Part shown: piece by piece, positions 36,450 to 45,949 of the stretch
Layout of the letters: each line of letters starts with the position of its first letter
How positions within the stretch are numbered: position 1 is the first letter of the stretch
NCBI GenBank assembly: GCA_003013855.2
Contig: ML058484.1
Span: forward strand, 10,775,344-10,839,343
Source: Liriodendron chinense
Taxonomy: Eukaryota; Streptophyta; Magnoliopsida; Magnoliales; Magnoliaceae
Direction: 5' to 3'
DNA: 64,000 bases
The notes under the pieces: generated by a model
What the model was told of the DNA's origin: nothing
Database searches by the model: none
Seen by the model: only the letters and a program-made list of their open reading frames with translations
Made by a program: the position numbers and the translations under genes

Positions 36450-37160
36450 AGCTTAGTGGGTGTTACCCCTACCATGTGGGGCCCACCTTGATGTATGTTT
36501 TTGTATATTCACGTCATTCATTAGTTTTCTTATATCATTTTAGGACATGATTCCAAGCCTTGAGAAGATCCAAATCTCAAGTAAACCATACCACTAGAAA
36601 TCGTGATGAATGATCACTAAAAACATTTTATAGGCCAAAAAAGTTTTAGATAAAGCTGATATTTGTATTTTCCTTTCATCCATATCTTTTGACATTATCA
36701 ATGACTTGGATAGAAAATAAACATTACTAAAATCTTAGTATAGGCCCTTTGGAATTTTTAATAGTGAGGCATTCCATCACCACTTTTACTGTGTTATGGT
36801 CTACCTGAGAGTGGCTTAACGGTGAGGCACCTAATTACCACTTTTATTGTGTTTAGTATATATTCTTATCAGTTTAATATCTGATAGATGGGCCATTAGC
36901 TCACATGATATTAAATTAATTTCTTGTGGGGGAGGGCCCACTGCAGTAGCTTGTTGGGCCCTCAAGTACCGCCCTCGCATTGCATCATTGCATGGGCTAG
37001 GCACACCCATCTTTAAAAAGAAAATGGTCCATAAGAAATTTGGATCTGCTTAATTTTTTATCTTAAAATGATTTGTAGAGATAGATGGACGGCATCGATA
37101 TACGATACATCATCAAGGTTGGCCCCACAGTAGGTCTAACACCCACTAAGCTTTTACCCA
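36450..37160. mobile_element. Foldback element, family FB, with tandemly repeated right end
   Basis: The left end GCTTAGTGGGTGTTACCCC is mirrored by TAACACCCACTAAGC on the right. The arms hold the usual GATGTATG, AAATCTCAAGTAAACC and centre blocks. The right end is repeated twice more (next entry). Confidence 0.82.
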
Positions 37161-37303
37161 CGGCATGGATATACGATACATCATCAAGGTTGGCCCCACA
37201 GTAGGTCTAACACCCACTAAGCTTTTACCCACGGCATGGATATACAATACATCATCAAGGTGGGCCCACAGTAGGTCTAATACCCACTAAGCTTTTACCT
37301 GGG
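37089..37303 (+). repeat. Three 71-bp tandem copies of a foldback terminus
   Basis: ACGGCATNGATATACRATAC through CACCCACTAAGCTTTTACCC occurs at 37,089, 37,160 and 37,231 with few differences. The terminus of the preceding foldback element has been amplified head to tail. Confidence 0.92.
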
Positions 37304-37559
37304 TAATTGCCAAACCACTCCCAGGGTGAAAGCCCTCTGATCACCTACTCATGCGTACGTTCATGAAGAGGCGAAAGCCCTCTTGGGCGTTACAAACAGG
37401 CTCCACCATGGGCCCCACCATGATACATTTGACACATCCACGTCGTCCATCCTTTTTGCCAGATTATTTTAGATCATGGCCCCAACTCTAAGATAAATCC
37501 AGATCGCAGGTGGGCCACACCATAGGGAACAGTTGGGACAATAATGTCAATTGTTGAAT

Positions 37560-38115
37560 CTTTGGGCACTATGGATTCCCCATGAGCATTGTGGATTATT
37601 TGGGCAATGTGGATTCTCCCTGAGCACTGTGGATTCCCCTGAGCACTATGAATTCCTTATGGCACTGTGGATTCTTCCTGAGCATTGTGGATTCTCCCTG
37701 GCACTCTGGATTCACCCTTGAGCATTATGGAATCCTCCTAGGACTGTGGATTCCCCTGAGCACTATGGATTTCCCCTAGCACTGTGAATTCCCCTTGGCA
37801 CTGTGGATTCCCCTGAGCATTGTGGATTCCCCCTGGGCACGGTGGATTCCCCTTGAGCACTGTGGAATCCCCCAGCATGATGGATTCCCCCTGAGTACCG
37901 TGGAATCCCCCTGGCACTGTAGAATCCCCCTGAGCACTGTGGATTCCCCTTGGGCACCTGTAGAATCCTCATGACACTGTGGATTTCCCCCTAAGCACTA
38001 TAAATTCCTGACACATGTGGCTTCCGTTGAACACTATGGATTCCCTTAGAGCACTATGAAATCCCCCAGAGCACTATTGACTCCTCTTGCGTGGATTCCC
38101 CCAGAGCACTACGGG
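37560..38115 (+). repeat. Minisatellite, about 20-bp unit
   Basis: About 27 imperfect copies of a unit like GCACTGTGGATTCCCCCTGA occupy the centre of the foldback element, where other copies have only unique sequence. The minus-strand open frame 37763-37972 is translated repeat. Confidence 0.93.
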
Positions 38116-38675
38116 TTCCCCTAAGCCTAAGGAAGGCTTCAACATTAGGCATCTCTACCCTCACTATTTTCTGGCAGTGGGGCCCACACGGCCTTTAAAT
38201 TAAGCTGATAGTTGTATGGTCCCTTTATACAAGTCTATATGACCCTATCAACAGGATTGCATGATAAATAAACATCAAGATGGGCCTCAAAGTTTCAATA
38301 GTGGACATCCCTATCCCAACTGATCGTTTTGGTATGGCCCACCTGAGATCTAGATCTAGCCCAAATAGCCAAACTGACAAATAATGAGACCAGCTCAGCT
38401 TTAAGATTGTAACGGACGCCCATCCTGAGATCATCTGATCATAGTGCGATGGGAAAGTACGGAGTACCCAAACTTGATCATCTACGGAGTCGCAGATCGG
38501 GTAAGTGCGGGATGCCCATCCGACTCTCGAGATCATATGCTCGAGAGTCGTAGGATGGATAAATACGGAGCATCTATTCGCAAGGCTTCGAGCTCCCCTA
38601 GCCGATGGTCAGATAAAGCGAAGCAAAGATTCCCTTCTTGAACAGCGAGCAGACCTTCTCACAAGTCGTTGAAAG

Positions 38676-38956
38676 GTGTTACGTCAAAATGAGCAAGCAC
38701 TTGGACTCGTGACCATGTTCCAACTTGTGAACAGCCTTTTTGCGGTTACACCTCTTAACCTTCAGTACCAGCACCCGATTCCCGTCGAGCAACTTGTCCA
38801 ATCCCTCTGCGATGCCAGGCAGGGCTACACCCAGTTCGGTGGTTTCCGTCTCATCGGCGTCTCCTTCCTTTTCGCTGGCTATGACTCCAACTACGGTTTC
38901 CAGTTCTACATGAGCGATCAGCGCTATTACTACGCCTACCGGCAGCCCGTATAGGT
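38676..38956 (+). pseudogene. Proteasome subunit alpha type-4 (PAC1-like) fragment
   Basis: An open frame of 92 codons contains HPIPVEQLVQSLCDARQGYT and, after QFGG, GVSFLFAGYDSNYGFQFYMS. This is a clear match to the middle of 20S proteasome subunit alpha-4 (family residues roughly 115-165). It lacks the N-terminal gate region, the continuation after YMSDPSG and the C-terminal helices. After YMSD it reads QRYYYAYRQPV and stops. Third positions are rich in G and C, unlike the surroundings. The frame across the matching 50 residues is unbroken, so the capture is either young or has been kept. The first 30 codons have no match that I recognise. The complete alpha-4 gene must be elsewhere; a role for this piece is unknown. 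Confidence 0.72.
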
Positions 38957-39524
38957 CGGTTTTTGGGCTTATCTTCTCGGGTGGTTGGCCTAGAGTTCCC
39001 TAACGGTAGTTCCTTGAACTAACGGCTTTATTCAGTAACCCAACCTAGAGCAGAGGTTTCTACTCCTAGAATAGGGTGCTTTAGTCGTTATAGAGTCATA
39101 GCATGTGCTCTAGTCGCCCTAGAGCTATAGAACGCATTGTCTAACTTGGCGAAGTCTAGATATATTTCCCTGCTGAGGTAATTCCCTTTCCATGTGTGTT
39201 ATAGACTAGAGACAGGGCAAAACAGACCGATGAGAAGGCAAAGTGTTTTGACCTGACTTAAGCATCGGAGGGCTAACGGCTGGACCCCGGCCACCCTTAG
39301 TTGCTGTCTGTCTTCTTTCAGGTCTGGTGGAGGAAATCTCTGTTGGAGAGAAGGTGAACGTCCGGAGGATCCTGTTGCAAAATCTGACATTAACAAAAGT
39401 CTAAAATGATATGGAAAAAAGATGGACGACATGGATGAAACATATACAACATGGTGGGTCCCACGAGTGGACCATCCGTCCACGCCCAAGAGGGCTTTCG
39501 CCTCTTCATGAACGTATGCTGGAG

Positions 39525-40030
39525 CAGGTGGTCGCCCTATTAAAGTGACATCACCAACTTTTGTGGGCCCCATCATCATGTATATGTTGTATCCACACCA
39601 TCCATCCATTTGGAGAGGTCATTTTTGGGTATGATCTAAAGAATGAGATAGATCCAATTCTCAGGTGGGCCCCACCAAAGAAAACAGTGGGGACAGTGAC
39701 GTGACCATTGAAACCTTCTAAGGCTCCACCATGATGTTCATTTTAGATCCAACCTGTTCATAAGTTCACATAGATAGGGAAGAAAGGAAAACACATATAT
39801 CAGCTTAATCGAAAACTTATGTGACCCCAAAAAGTTTTTAATAGTAGGACATCAATCCCCATTGTTTTCTTTGGTGAGGTCCACTTGAGCTTTGTATTTG
39901 TCTCATTCTTTGGCTTATCCCCTAAAATAATCTCTCCAAATGGATGGACAATGTGGATGTAACATATGTATCATGGTGGATCCCACGAGTGGAGCACCCA
40001 TCCACACCCAAGAGGCCAGAGGGGCATTGT
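39525..40030. mobile_element. Foldback element, family FB (full copy, inverted relative of 35,908-36,417)
   Basis: It starts with CGCCCTATTAAAGTGACATC and ends CACACCCAAGAGGCC. The arms mirror each other through CACCATCCATCCATTTGG and CCAAATGGATGGACAATG. Confidence 0.8.
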
Positions 40031-40174
40031 GGAATGTAAGTTTTGCAATTTCTCATGAAAAGGCTAAAGAAAATAAGACTCACCAGAAATTGAACTTTTA
40101 GTAAAATAGCCACACTATCAGGGCTATTTCAGTAAAACTCCCATCCGTTTTTGTTGAGAGTGGATTTGGTGAGG

Positions 40175-40660
40175 CCCCGGCCGCAGACGGTGAAGCCCTT
40201 ACGTATGTTTACTGTTGGGTCTACTTGATGTATTTATTATGTATCCACACCGTACAACCGTTTATACACATAATTTAAGGGAACCAGATCCAATTATCAG
40301 GTAGACCATATCATAAGAAACAGCGGTGATTGACCATTAATGACCATTAATGGACCACAAAAGTTTTGGATCAAGCTGATATTTGTTTTTAACCTTCATC
40401 CAGTCTTATTTTAGCTTATCCTCAGATCGGATGGTAAATAAACATTAGGGAAACATTGAGGAGCACCCTAAGAAGAAGTTTTTAACTGGTAGGACGGCAA
40501 TCACAACTGTTTCTTATGGTATGGATCACTTGATAATTGGATCTTCTGAATTTTTGGTATAATTCTTTAAAATGATGTACGGTGTGGATACATAATACAC
40601 ACATCAAGGTGGGCCCTACGGTAATCCCACGGTAAGGGCCGCACCTTCTTAGGCGAGGCA
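40175..40660. mobile_element. Foldback element, family FB (full copy)
   Basis: GGCCGCAGACGGTGAAGCCC at the left is mirrored, with divergence, by GGTAAGGGCCGCACCTTCTT at the right. Inner blocks include GATGTATTTATTATGTATCC against GGATACATAATACACACATC. A duplicated GACCATTAATG lies in the left arm. Confidence 0.8.
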
Positions 40661-40689
40661 GATTCTTTCAAGTGGACGCCACCATCCTC

Positions 40690-41390
40690 TGTCGTGTGTT
40701 GACGTGATGGTGTATGTGTTATATCCTGACCGTGCATCCATTGTTCGAGATCAATTTATGACATGGGCCCAAAAATTCAGTAGATCCAATTCTCATGTGG
40801 ATTACACCACATAAAGCTGTGGGTATTGAATGCCTATCATTGAAAACTTTTGTGGGCAGGTAAGTTTTGGATTAAGATGATATTTGCTCTTTTACCTTTA
40901 GCATAAGACCTGTGCGACCTTGTAAACACATTGGCAAATAAGCGTCCGAATCCACTGTTGGCTTCCAAGCTGGAAACTTCTGCTTGGAGCGTTTTCATTG
41001 GCCCACGTCATCACATAGGTATTAAACCCTGTCACATCCTCAATGCAACCTGGTTACACCTCTGTGCAACTTGGTCACATGATGTCATGCAATGTGATGT
41101 TGACGTGGACTAATGACAAGGCTCCAAGCAGGCCCTGCTTGGAAGCCAACAGAGGATCTCCACCTGGCAAATAAACATCATGGTGGGCCCTAGGAAGGTT
41201 TCAACCGTGGTCATCACTGTCCCCACTGCTTCTTTCACTAGTGTGGTACACTTGAGCTTTAGATCTTTCTCATTTTAAGCTCAAGCCATAAAATGATCTA
41301 GCCAAATGAATGGTCAGTGCAGATATAACACAAATGATGGTGGAGCCCACACAACTTCGTGATCTCGACATACCACTGATGTCAGTGGTG
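40690..41390. mobile_element. Foldback element, family FB, with nested MITE
   Basis: The arms flank a central region enlarged by the 224-bp MITE at 40,942-41,165. Left block GACGTGATGGTGTATGTG; right block GCTTTAGATCTTTCTCATTT and CAGATATAACACAAATGATG. Confidence 0.7.
40942..41165. mobile_element. Mutator-like MITE, 224 bp, copy 1
   Basis: Inverted ends (GAATCCACTGTTGGCTTCC against GGAAGCCAACAGAGGATC) lie between identical 9-bp target duplications GGCAAATAA (40,933-40,941 and 41,166-41,174). A 9-bp duplication is typical of Mutator-like elements. It is nested in the centre of a foldback unit. Confidence 0.88.
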
Positions 41391-41439
41391 TGTGGCACAC
41401 CATGCAATTGGGTGCGACGACTTGGGTGAGACCCCGAAA

Positions 41440-42165
41440 CCAGGGATGTGGGTGGGACCCTGAACTTAGGGCCCAACTGGATGTATTTGTTGTATCCTCA
41501 TGTCGTCCATCTATTTCTCCCGATTATTTTAGAATGCTGTCCCAAAAAATGAAGCAAATAAAAATTTTAGGGGATCACACCAAAGGAAACTGTGCTCACT
41601 GAACACCTACCATTAAAAACTTTCTAGAGTCAACCATAATATATTGACCATCAAATTTGTTGATAAGGTCGCAGGCAAGATGGAAGGAAAAAAACAAGAG
41701 TATGAATCCTCCTATTGGCTTCAAAGCAGAAAATCTCTGCTTGGAGCCTTTTCATTGGTCCACATCATACTGAATGATGTCATGTGACTAGGTTGGACTA
41801 AGGTGTGACCAGGTTGCATTGAGGATGTGATAGGGTTGCATAACTATGTAATGACATGGGACCAATGAAAAAGGCTCAAAGCAGAGATTTCATGCTTGGA
41901 AGCCAAAAGAGGATCCGGACTCAAAAAACAAATATCATGTTCATAGGAAACTTTTGTGGCCCATAAAAGTTTTCAATGGTCATTAAGCGGTGTTTCTTAT
42001 GTTATGGTCCACCCGAAATTTGCATGCGCTTCATTTTTACTACCATGGGATAAAATAAGCCAGAAAAGCAGAGGAACGGAATGGATATACAATTCATGCT
42101 TAGAGGTGGGCTCCTATGGTCAGGGTCCACCCACGTCGCTGGTTCCGGTTCTCACCCAAGTCGCG
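41440..42165. mobile_element. Foldback element, family FB, with nested MITE
   Basis: The left arm (GATGTATTTGTTGTATCCTC ... AAATGAAGCAAATA) and right arm (TTTGCATGCGCTTCATTTTT ... GGATATACAATTCATGC) are interrupted at the centre by the MITE at 41,698-41,922. The ends carry GTCTCACCC/GGGTGAGACC-like sequence shared with neighbours. Confidence 0.72.
41698..41922. mobile_element. Mutator-like MITE, 225 bp, copy 2
   Basis: GAGTATGAATCCTCCTATTGG and CCAAAAGAGGATCCGGACTC are inverted. Identical 9-bp duplications AAAAAACAA flank it (41,689-41,697 and 41,923-41,931). Same family as copy 1, inserted in the centre of the adjacent foldback element. Confidence 0.9.
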
Positions 42166-42224
42166 CCCCACGCAATCCGCTTCGAAAGGGGATTAGGATT
42201 AGGTGGGACTCGGGGTTCACCTAA

Positions 42225-42735
42225 GTCCGGTGCGGCCCTTACCGTAGGGTTACCTGTGGGGCCGCGTTGATGTATGTATTATGTATCCACGCCGTCCATC
42301 TGTTTTTCCAGATTATGTTAGAGCATTATTCTAAAAATGAAACGGAATTTTTTTTTTTCAAGTAGGACCATACCATAAGAAACAGTGGTGATTGACCATC
42401 CTACCATTAAAAACTTCATTGGACGTACCTAAATGTTTTTGTAGCGATTATTTACCATCCAATCTGTTGATAAGGTCACACGAGCCTGAATGAATGGAAA
42501 AAAATAAATATCAGCTTGATCTAAAACTTTTTTGGCCCATTAATATTCAATCACCACTCTTTCCTATGTTATAGTCCACCTGATAATTGGATTTGCTTCA
42601 TTTTTGGGGATAATTCGCTAAAATGATCTGAAAAAACGGATGGACGGTGCGGATACGTAATACATACATCAATGTGGGCCCCACGGTAAGGGCCGCACCG
42701 TCTTGGGTGACGCCGGGGTCTCACCTAATCCGCTT
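42225..42735. mobile_element. Foldback element, family FB (best-preserved full copy)
   Basis: The left end GTGCGGCCCTTACCGT and right end ACGGTAAGGGCCGCAC are exact inverted repeats. Both arms, about 230 bp, pair almost throughout (GATGTATGTATTATGTATCC against GGATACGTAATACATACATC). The centre is ACCATCCAATCTGTTGATAA. It ends just before the TATA box described next. Confidence 0.9.
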
Positions 42736-42748
42736 CCTTGCGGAAGAT

Positions 42749-42863
42749 TATAAATATCAAAGATACGTACGTTTTCAAGTCCATTGCATGCAATAGGAAG
42801 CGAGAAAAAGGAGAGTCAGAAGAAAAGATAGAGAAAAACCCAGCGATTTTCATAAAACCCTAG
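42749..42863 (+). promoter_or_regulatory. Candidate promoter and 5' UTR exon of the plus-strand cullin gene
   Basis: TATAAATA at 42,749-42,756 is followed about 30 bp on by a purine-rich leader ending ATAAAACCCTAG/GTAAAG, a good donor at 42,864-42,865. AAACCCTAG is common in plant leaders. A 5' UTR intron running to AAAGGCAG just before the ATG at 45,950 would fit, but the link is inference. Confidence 0.4.
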
Positions 42864-44534
42864 GTAAAGATTACCAAACTGCCCTCTTTCAATCTCATAT
42901 TTTCTCTTATTTTTGCACTTTTTTTCTCGCATCAGAGATTCAAATCACATCATCATATCGATGAATGTATGGGCTTTTCTGTAATATATTTCCTCGTTTT
43001 GGCATCCTTCTGCAATGAAAGAAAATCATGAAATTAGGGTTTTGGTGTTTTAATGGAAGGTAATCTTGTCACCCACTCTTTCTAATGCGTGCACCCGTTT
43101 TCGTGCTTTTGTCAATACAACCGTACCGGTTTGTACTACTTTTACTGCTAAAATTCGGAAAGAAAAGGGTCTGTCTATCAAAAGGGGGGTGTGAAACAAT
43201 CTTGAATGTTTCCTGACGATGACCTGAAGAATCTTGGCTTTCTTTGATGGTTCTGATTTATTTCTATTTTAATTTATGTCTAGAAAGTATCCGGCGATCC
43301 GCCATTGGTTCATCCATGTCCACCGTGCACTTGATTGTACGTTTGGTAGATCCGGACGGTCCATCTGTTGGGTCCTGCTGAGGATGGTCCTCCATAAGAA
43401 ATCCGGCCTGATCAGATGATTGTGGCTATCCAATTGGTTGTATGTGGCAGTCGGCTGAATTCGCCCGCATCGGTCAGTGGTGCAGAGTAGGCCAGGAATA
43501 TGCATCCTGCCAGCCTAGATTGCTTAGCGGGCCCTGAAATTCAGGGCCAGGCCCACATGCAACAATTGTGAATGAGCTTGTTTGGGCCCATGACTTGGTC
43601 TAGGGCCCATGACTTGGGCTAGGGCTGTCAGTGGGCTGGACAGATGCAGCCCATGGGTTTTTGGGCAGGACAGGTATAAATGCCTGAAAAACTTTGGGCT
43701 GAGTGTCGGCTCCTTAGCTTAGCCCAATCCCGCCCCGTCCCATATATCTCAACATATTTATGTATGTATCACATACCATGTATAATGTATATTTTAGTGA
43801 TGGGGCTTATATATGAACTCCTGCCAACCATTCATTTAAAAATGAGTGTGAGATAGAGGCATAGAGCCCACGGTTAAGTTCTCACCTAAGGCTCTCCAAA
43901 TGAGATTTGGCCTCTTGAGTCATGTATGTACCAATGTACATGGGTGATATAAGATGCATGATTGAATTGAATTGGAATTGCAAATTTTTTTTCATTGATC
44001 TTGAACTAAAATAACTTGAGATTCCCCTTTTATTTTTAATGTCTCCATTTTTATTTTATACATTGGCACGCCCAAATTGTCATGGGCCGGACTGGGCCAT
44101 GTTCGTCATGGGCACATAAACTATCATATGGGCTGGGCATGGATGATGGTTTGGATCTTTGTTTTTGGACATGAGATGGGATTGGGCTAGCCTAGAAGAT
44201 TTCCAGCTGGGATTGGGCAGCATGAAGCGTGGCCCAGCCCAGCCTGTTGACAGCCCAACCTGATCCCAGTTTGTATGTTACTTGGCCCTAAAACTTAGGC
44301 CCATGATGCCTGGGCCTAAAAGTCAGGCCAAGGTTTGCTTGTGGGTAGGTTAGGTCAATGGCCTTTTAAGGCCCAGTCCATGTGCTTGGCTTGGGTTTAG
44401 CTTTACAGCCCATGGGGTGGGCTGGGTCCCAACTGTGGGAGTCCGCCAAATTTGTGGGCCATGATTCTTAGTAAAGCCCATTATTTGCTTGATAATGTAG
44501 CAAAAGCTTTATATAATTTACTAAAAATGGATGT

Positions 44535-44702
44535 TCAACAAACGGCAAGTGTCGTGGCTGTGCTCCCCTCAAACGCGAGTTCGATTACCCTCCCCGGGAT
44601 TACCTAATGCACGTGGTTTGCAGGTGATTGCGTGCCTGCAAGGAATAGTCTTGCCCTAAAATGGGGCAGGGATGCCCTGTTGTCATTAAAAAAAAAAAAA
44701 AA
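44535..44702 (+). repeat. tRNA-derived SINE
   Basis: AGTGTCGTGGCTGTGC, then a B box GAGTTCGATTACC at about 44,578, a short body and a long A-run (44,688-44,704). It is not the same family as the 1.5-kb copy. Confidence 0.55.
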
Positions 44703-45499
44703 AAACTTAGCAACAAACTAAATGTTATACTTGTGATCTTAGTTGGTTTTTATATGCATATGAGTGATTCTCTTATGTGTTTGCTTAGGGCTGGTTTGGA
44801 TTGTGGGAAAAGGAAAGGAAAGAAAAGAAAAGGGTTTTCCATTATTCGGACCTCTTCTGCTTTTTGGATAGGAAATTCTAATAGTGGATTCCATATAGCA
44901 ATTGTTAGTGTTTCCGTAGCCAATTTCTCAAGCATAGGATACGAGGTGACCACTATAAGAGGAATATGAGATTTCCATTTGCTATCCAAACAAAACCCTC
45001 CAACAATGGGAATCTATCGCTGGATAATCATTAACTTTCTTTTACCACTATCCAAACAGGTACTTCAGAGTTTTTGGAGAAAAGTGATATTTTAGAAATA
45101 TCAAGAAAATGGAATTTTCTAACTATATTTTAAAAGCAAGTTAGCCATTATGTGTGTGTCCCGCCTTTCAGTGTGTGTGTGTTCAAAGAGTTTGGATTGT
45201 ATGCCACATTGTTAGTGGTGCGTAGACTGAAAATCACACTCATGGAGCAAAATTATGGTTTCTGCTAATGAGAAGAATGCTTTTTGCATCTAAGATTGTA
45301 AAACAGCAGTATGGTCTGGGCACTAATAAATTTTGGTGGGTTGGGTTTGGGCTTTGAAATTGAAGGCATCATGTTCTTGAGTCGGGCTTGGGCCTTTCCA
45401 AAATTTATGGATGGGTTTGTTAACCAGACCCTGGCAGGCCCTTCATATTGACTCCCTACCTGTGGCAGGTCAGACCTTCTTCTTTTTTTTTGTGTGTGT

Positions 45500-45565
45500 G
45501 TGTGTGTGTTAGTCATGCAACGCACCACACGGTTAGTCACACGATGCGCCCACCCACTGGTCAGC
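45500..45565 (-). repeat. SINE tail, inverted relative of 1,620-1,705
   Basis: The minus strand reads CCAGTGGGTGGGCGCATCGT then GTGACTAACCGTGTGG, matching the body of the 1.5-kb SINE, followed by a CA run. Confidence 0.6.
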
Positions 45566-45949
45566 TGCTTTCAAATGGGTGGTAACAAACAAATATAACC
45601 ATGGGTCTCAATGGGGAAAAGCCCATCAGTTGGATGGTTATCATCACTGGATGATGTAATTTATGTGGTGTGGATGCCATCCATGGTGGGGCCTACTAGG
45701 TGGACAATTACAAACCATGCTGTACATTCCCTGGTACTGCACGAAAAAACCAAGCTCGTTTGATCATGATGGATTGGGAAAGAGCTGTGCGTTTATCCAT
45801 TTGCTTTAGATCAACTTCACCATTTAAACTACTTTGTACTTTCTGCTTCTTGTTTGTTCCGAACTCTTTATTACTTTTTGTTTATATATTATCATTTTTT
45901 TATACAAGTGAGATTGTAATTTCCTACATTAATTCTCATAAAGGCAGCA

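Larger units (their letters stand above)
37345..39520. mobile_element. Composite foldback element carrying a minisatellite and a foreign 1-kb insert
   Basis: The terminus GTTCATGAAGAGGCGAAAGC plus CCTCTTGGGCG (37,360-37,390) has its reverse complement at 39,483-39,515 (CGCCCAAGAGGGC, then TTTCGCCTCTTCATGAAC). This makes a 2.2-kb unit of the FB family. The central spacer is enlarged by a 20-bp minisatellite (37,560-38,115). The right arm breaks off near 38,365 (GATCTAGATCTAGCCC) and resumes near 39,391 (TCTAAAATGATATGG). The 1.0 kb between is less AT-rich and unlike any other FB copy; it includes a proteasome alpha-4-like frame. The cargo could have been captured with the element or inserted into its arm later. 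Confidence 0.8.
42864..45949 (+). other. Proposed 5' UTR intron of the cullin gene, or intergenic DNA
   Basis: No coding exon is seen. 43,620-44,258 is GGGC-rich with inverted ends (TAGGGCTGTCAGTGGGCTGG against CCAGCCCAGCCTGTTGACAG), a likely hAT-class nonautonomous element without a clear target duplication. 44,535-44,702 holds a SINE. 44,786-45,063 has GGTTTGGATTG/TATCCAAAC ends typical of Harbinger MITEs. Confidence 0.5.

Noticed and set aside
37763..37972. Glycine-rich repetitive peptide on the minus strand.
   Set aside because: Translated 20-bp minisatellite.
37345..38115. CRISPR-like array of regular repeats.
   Set aside because: Units are contiguous without unique spacers and the genome is eukaryotic.
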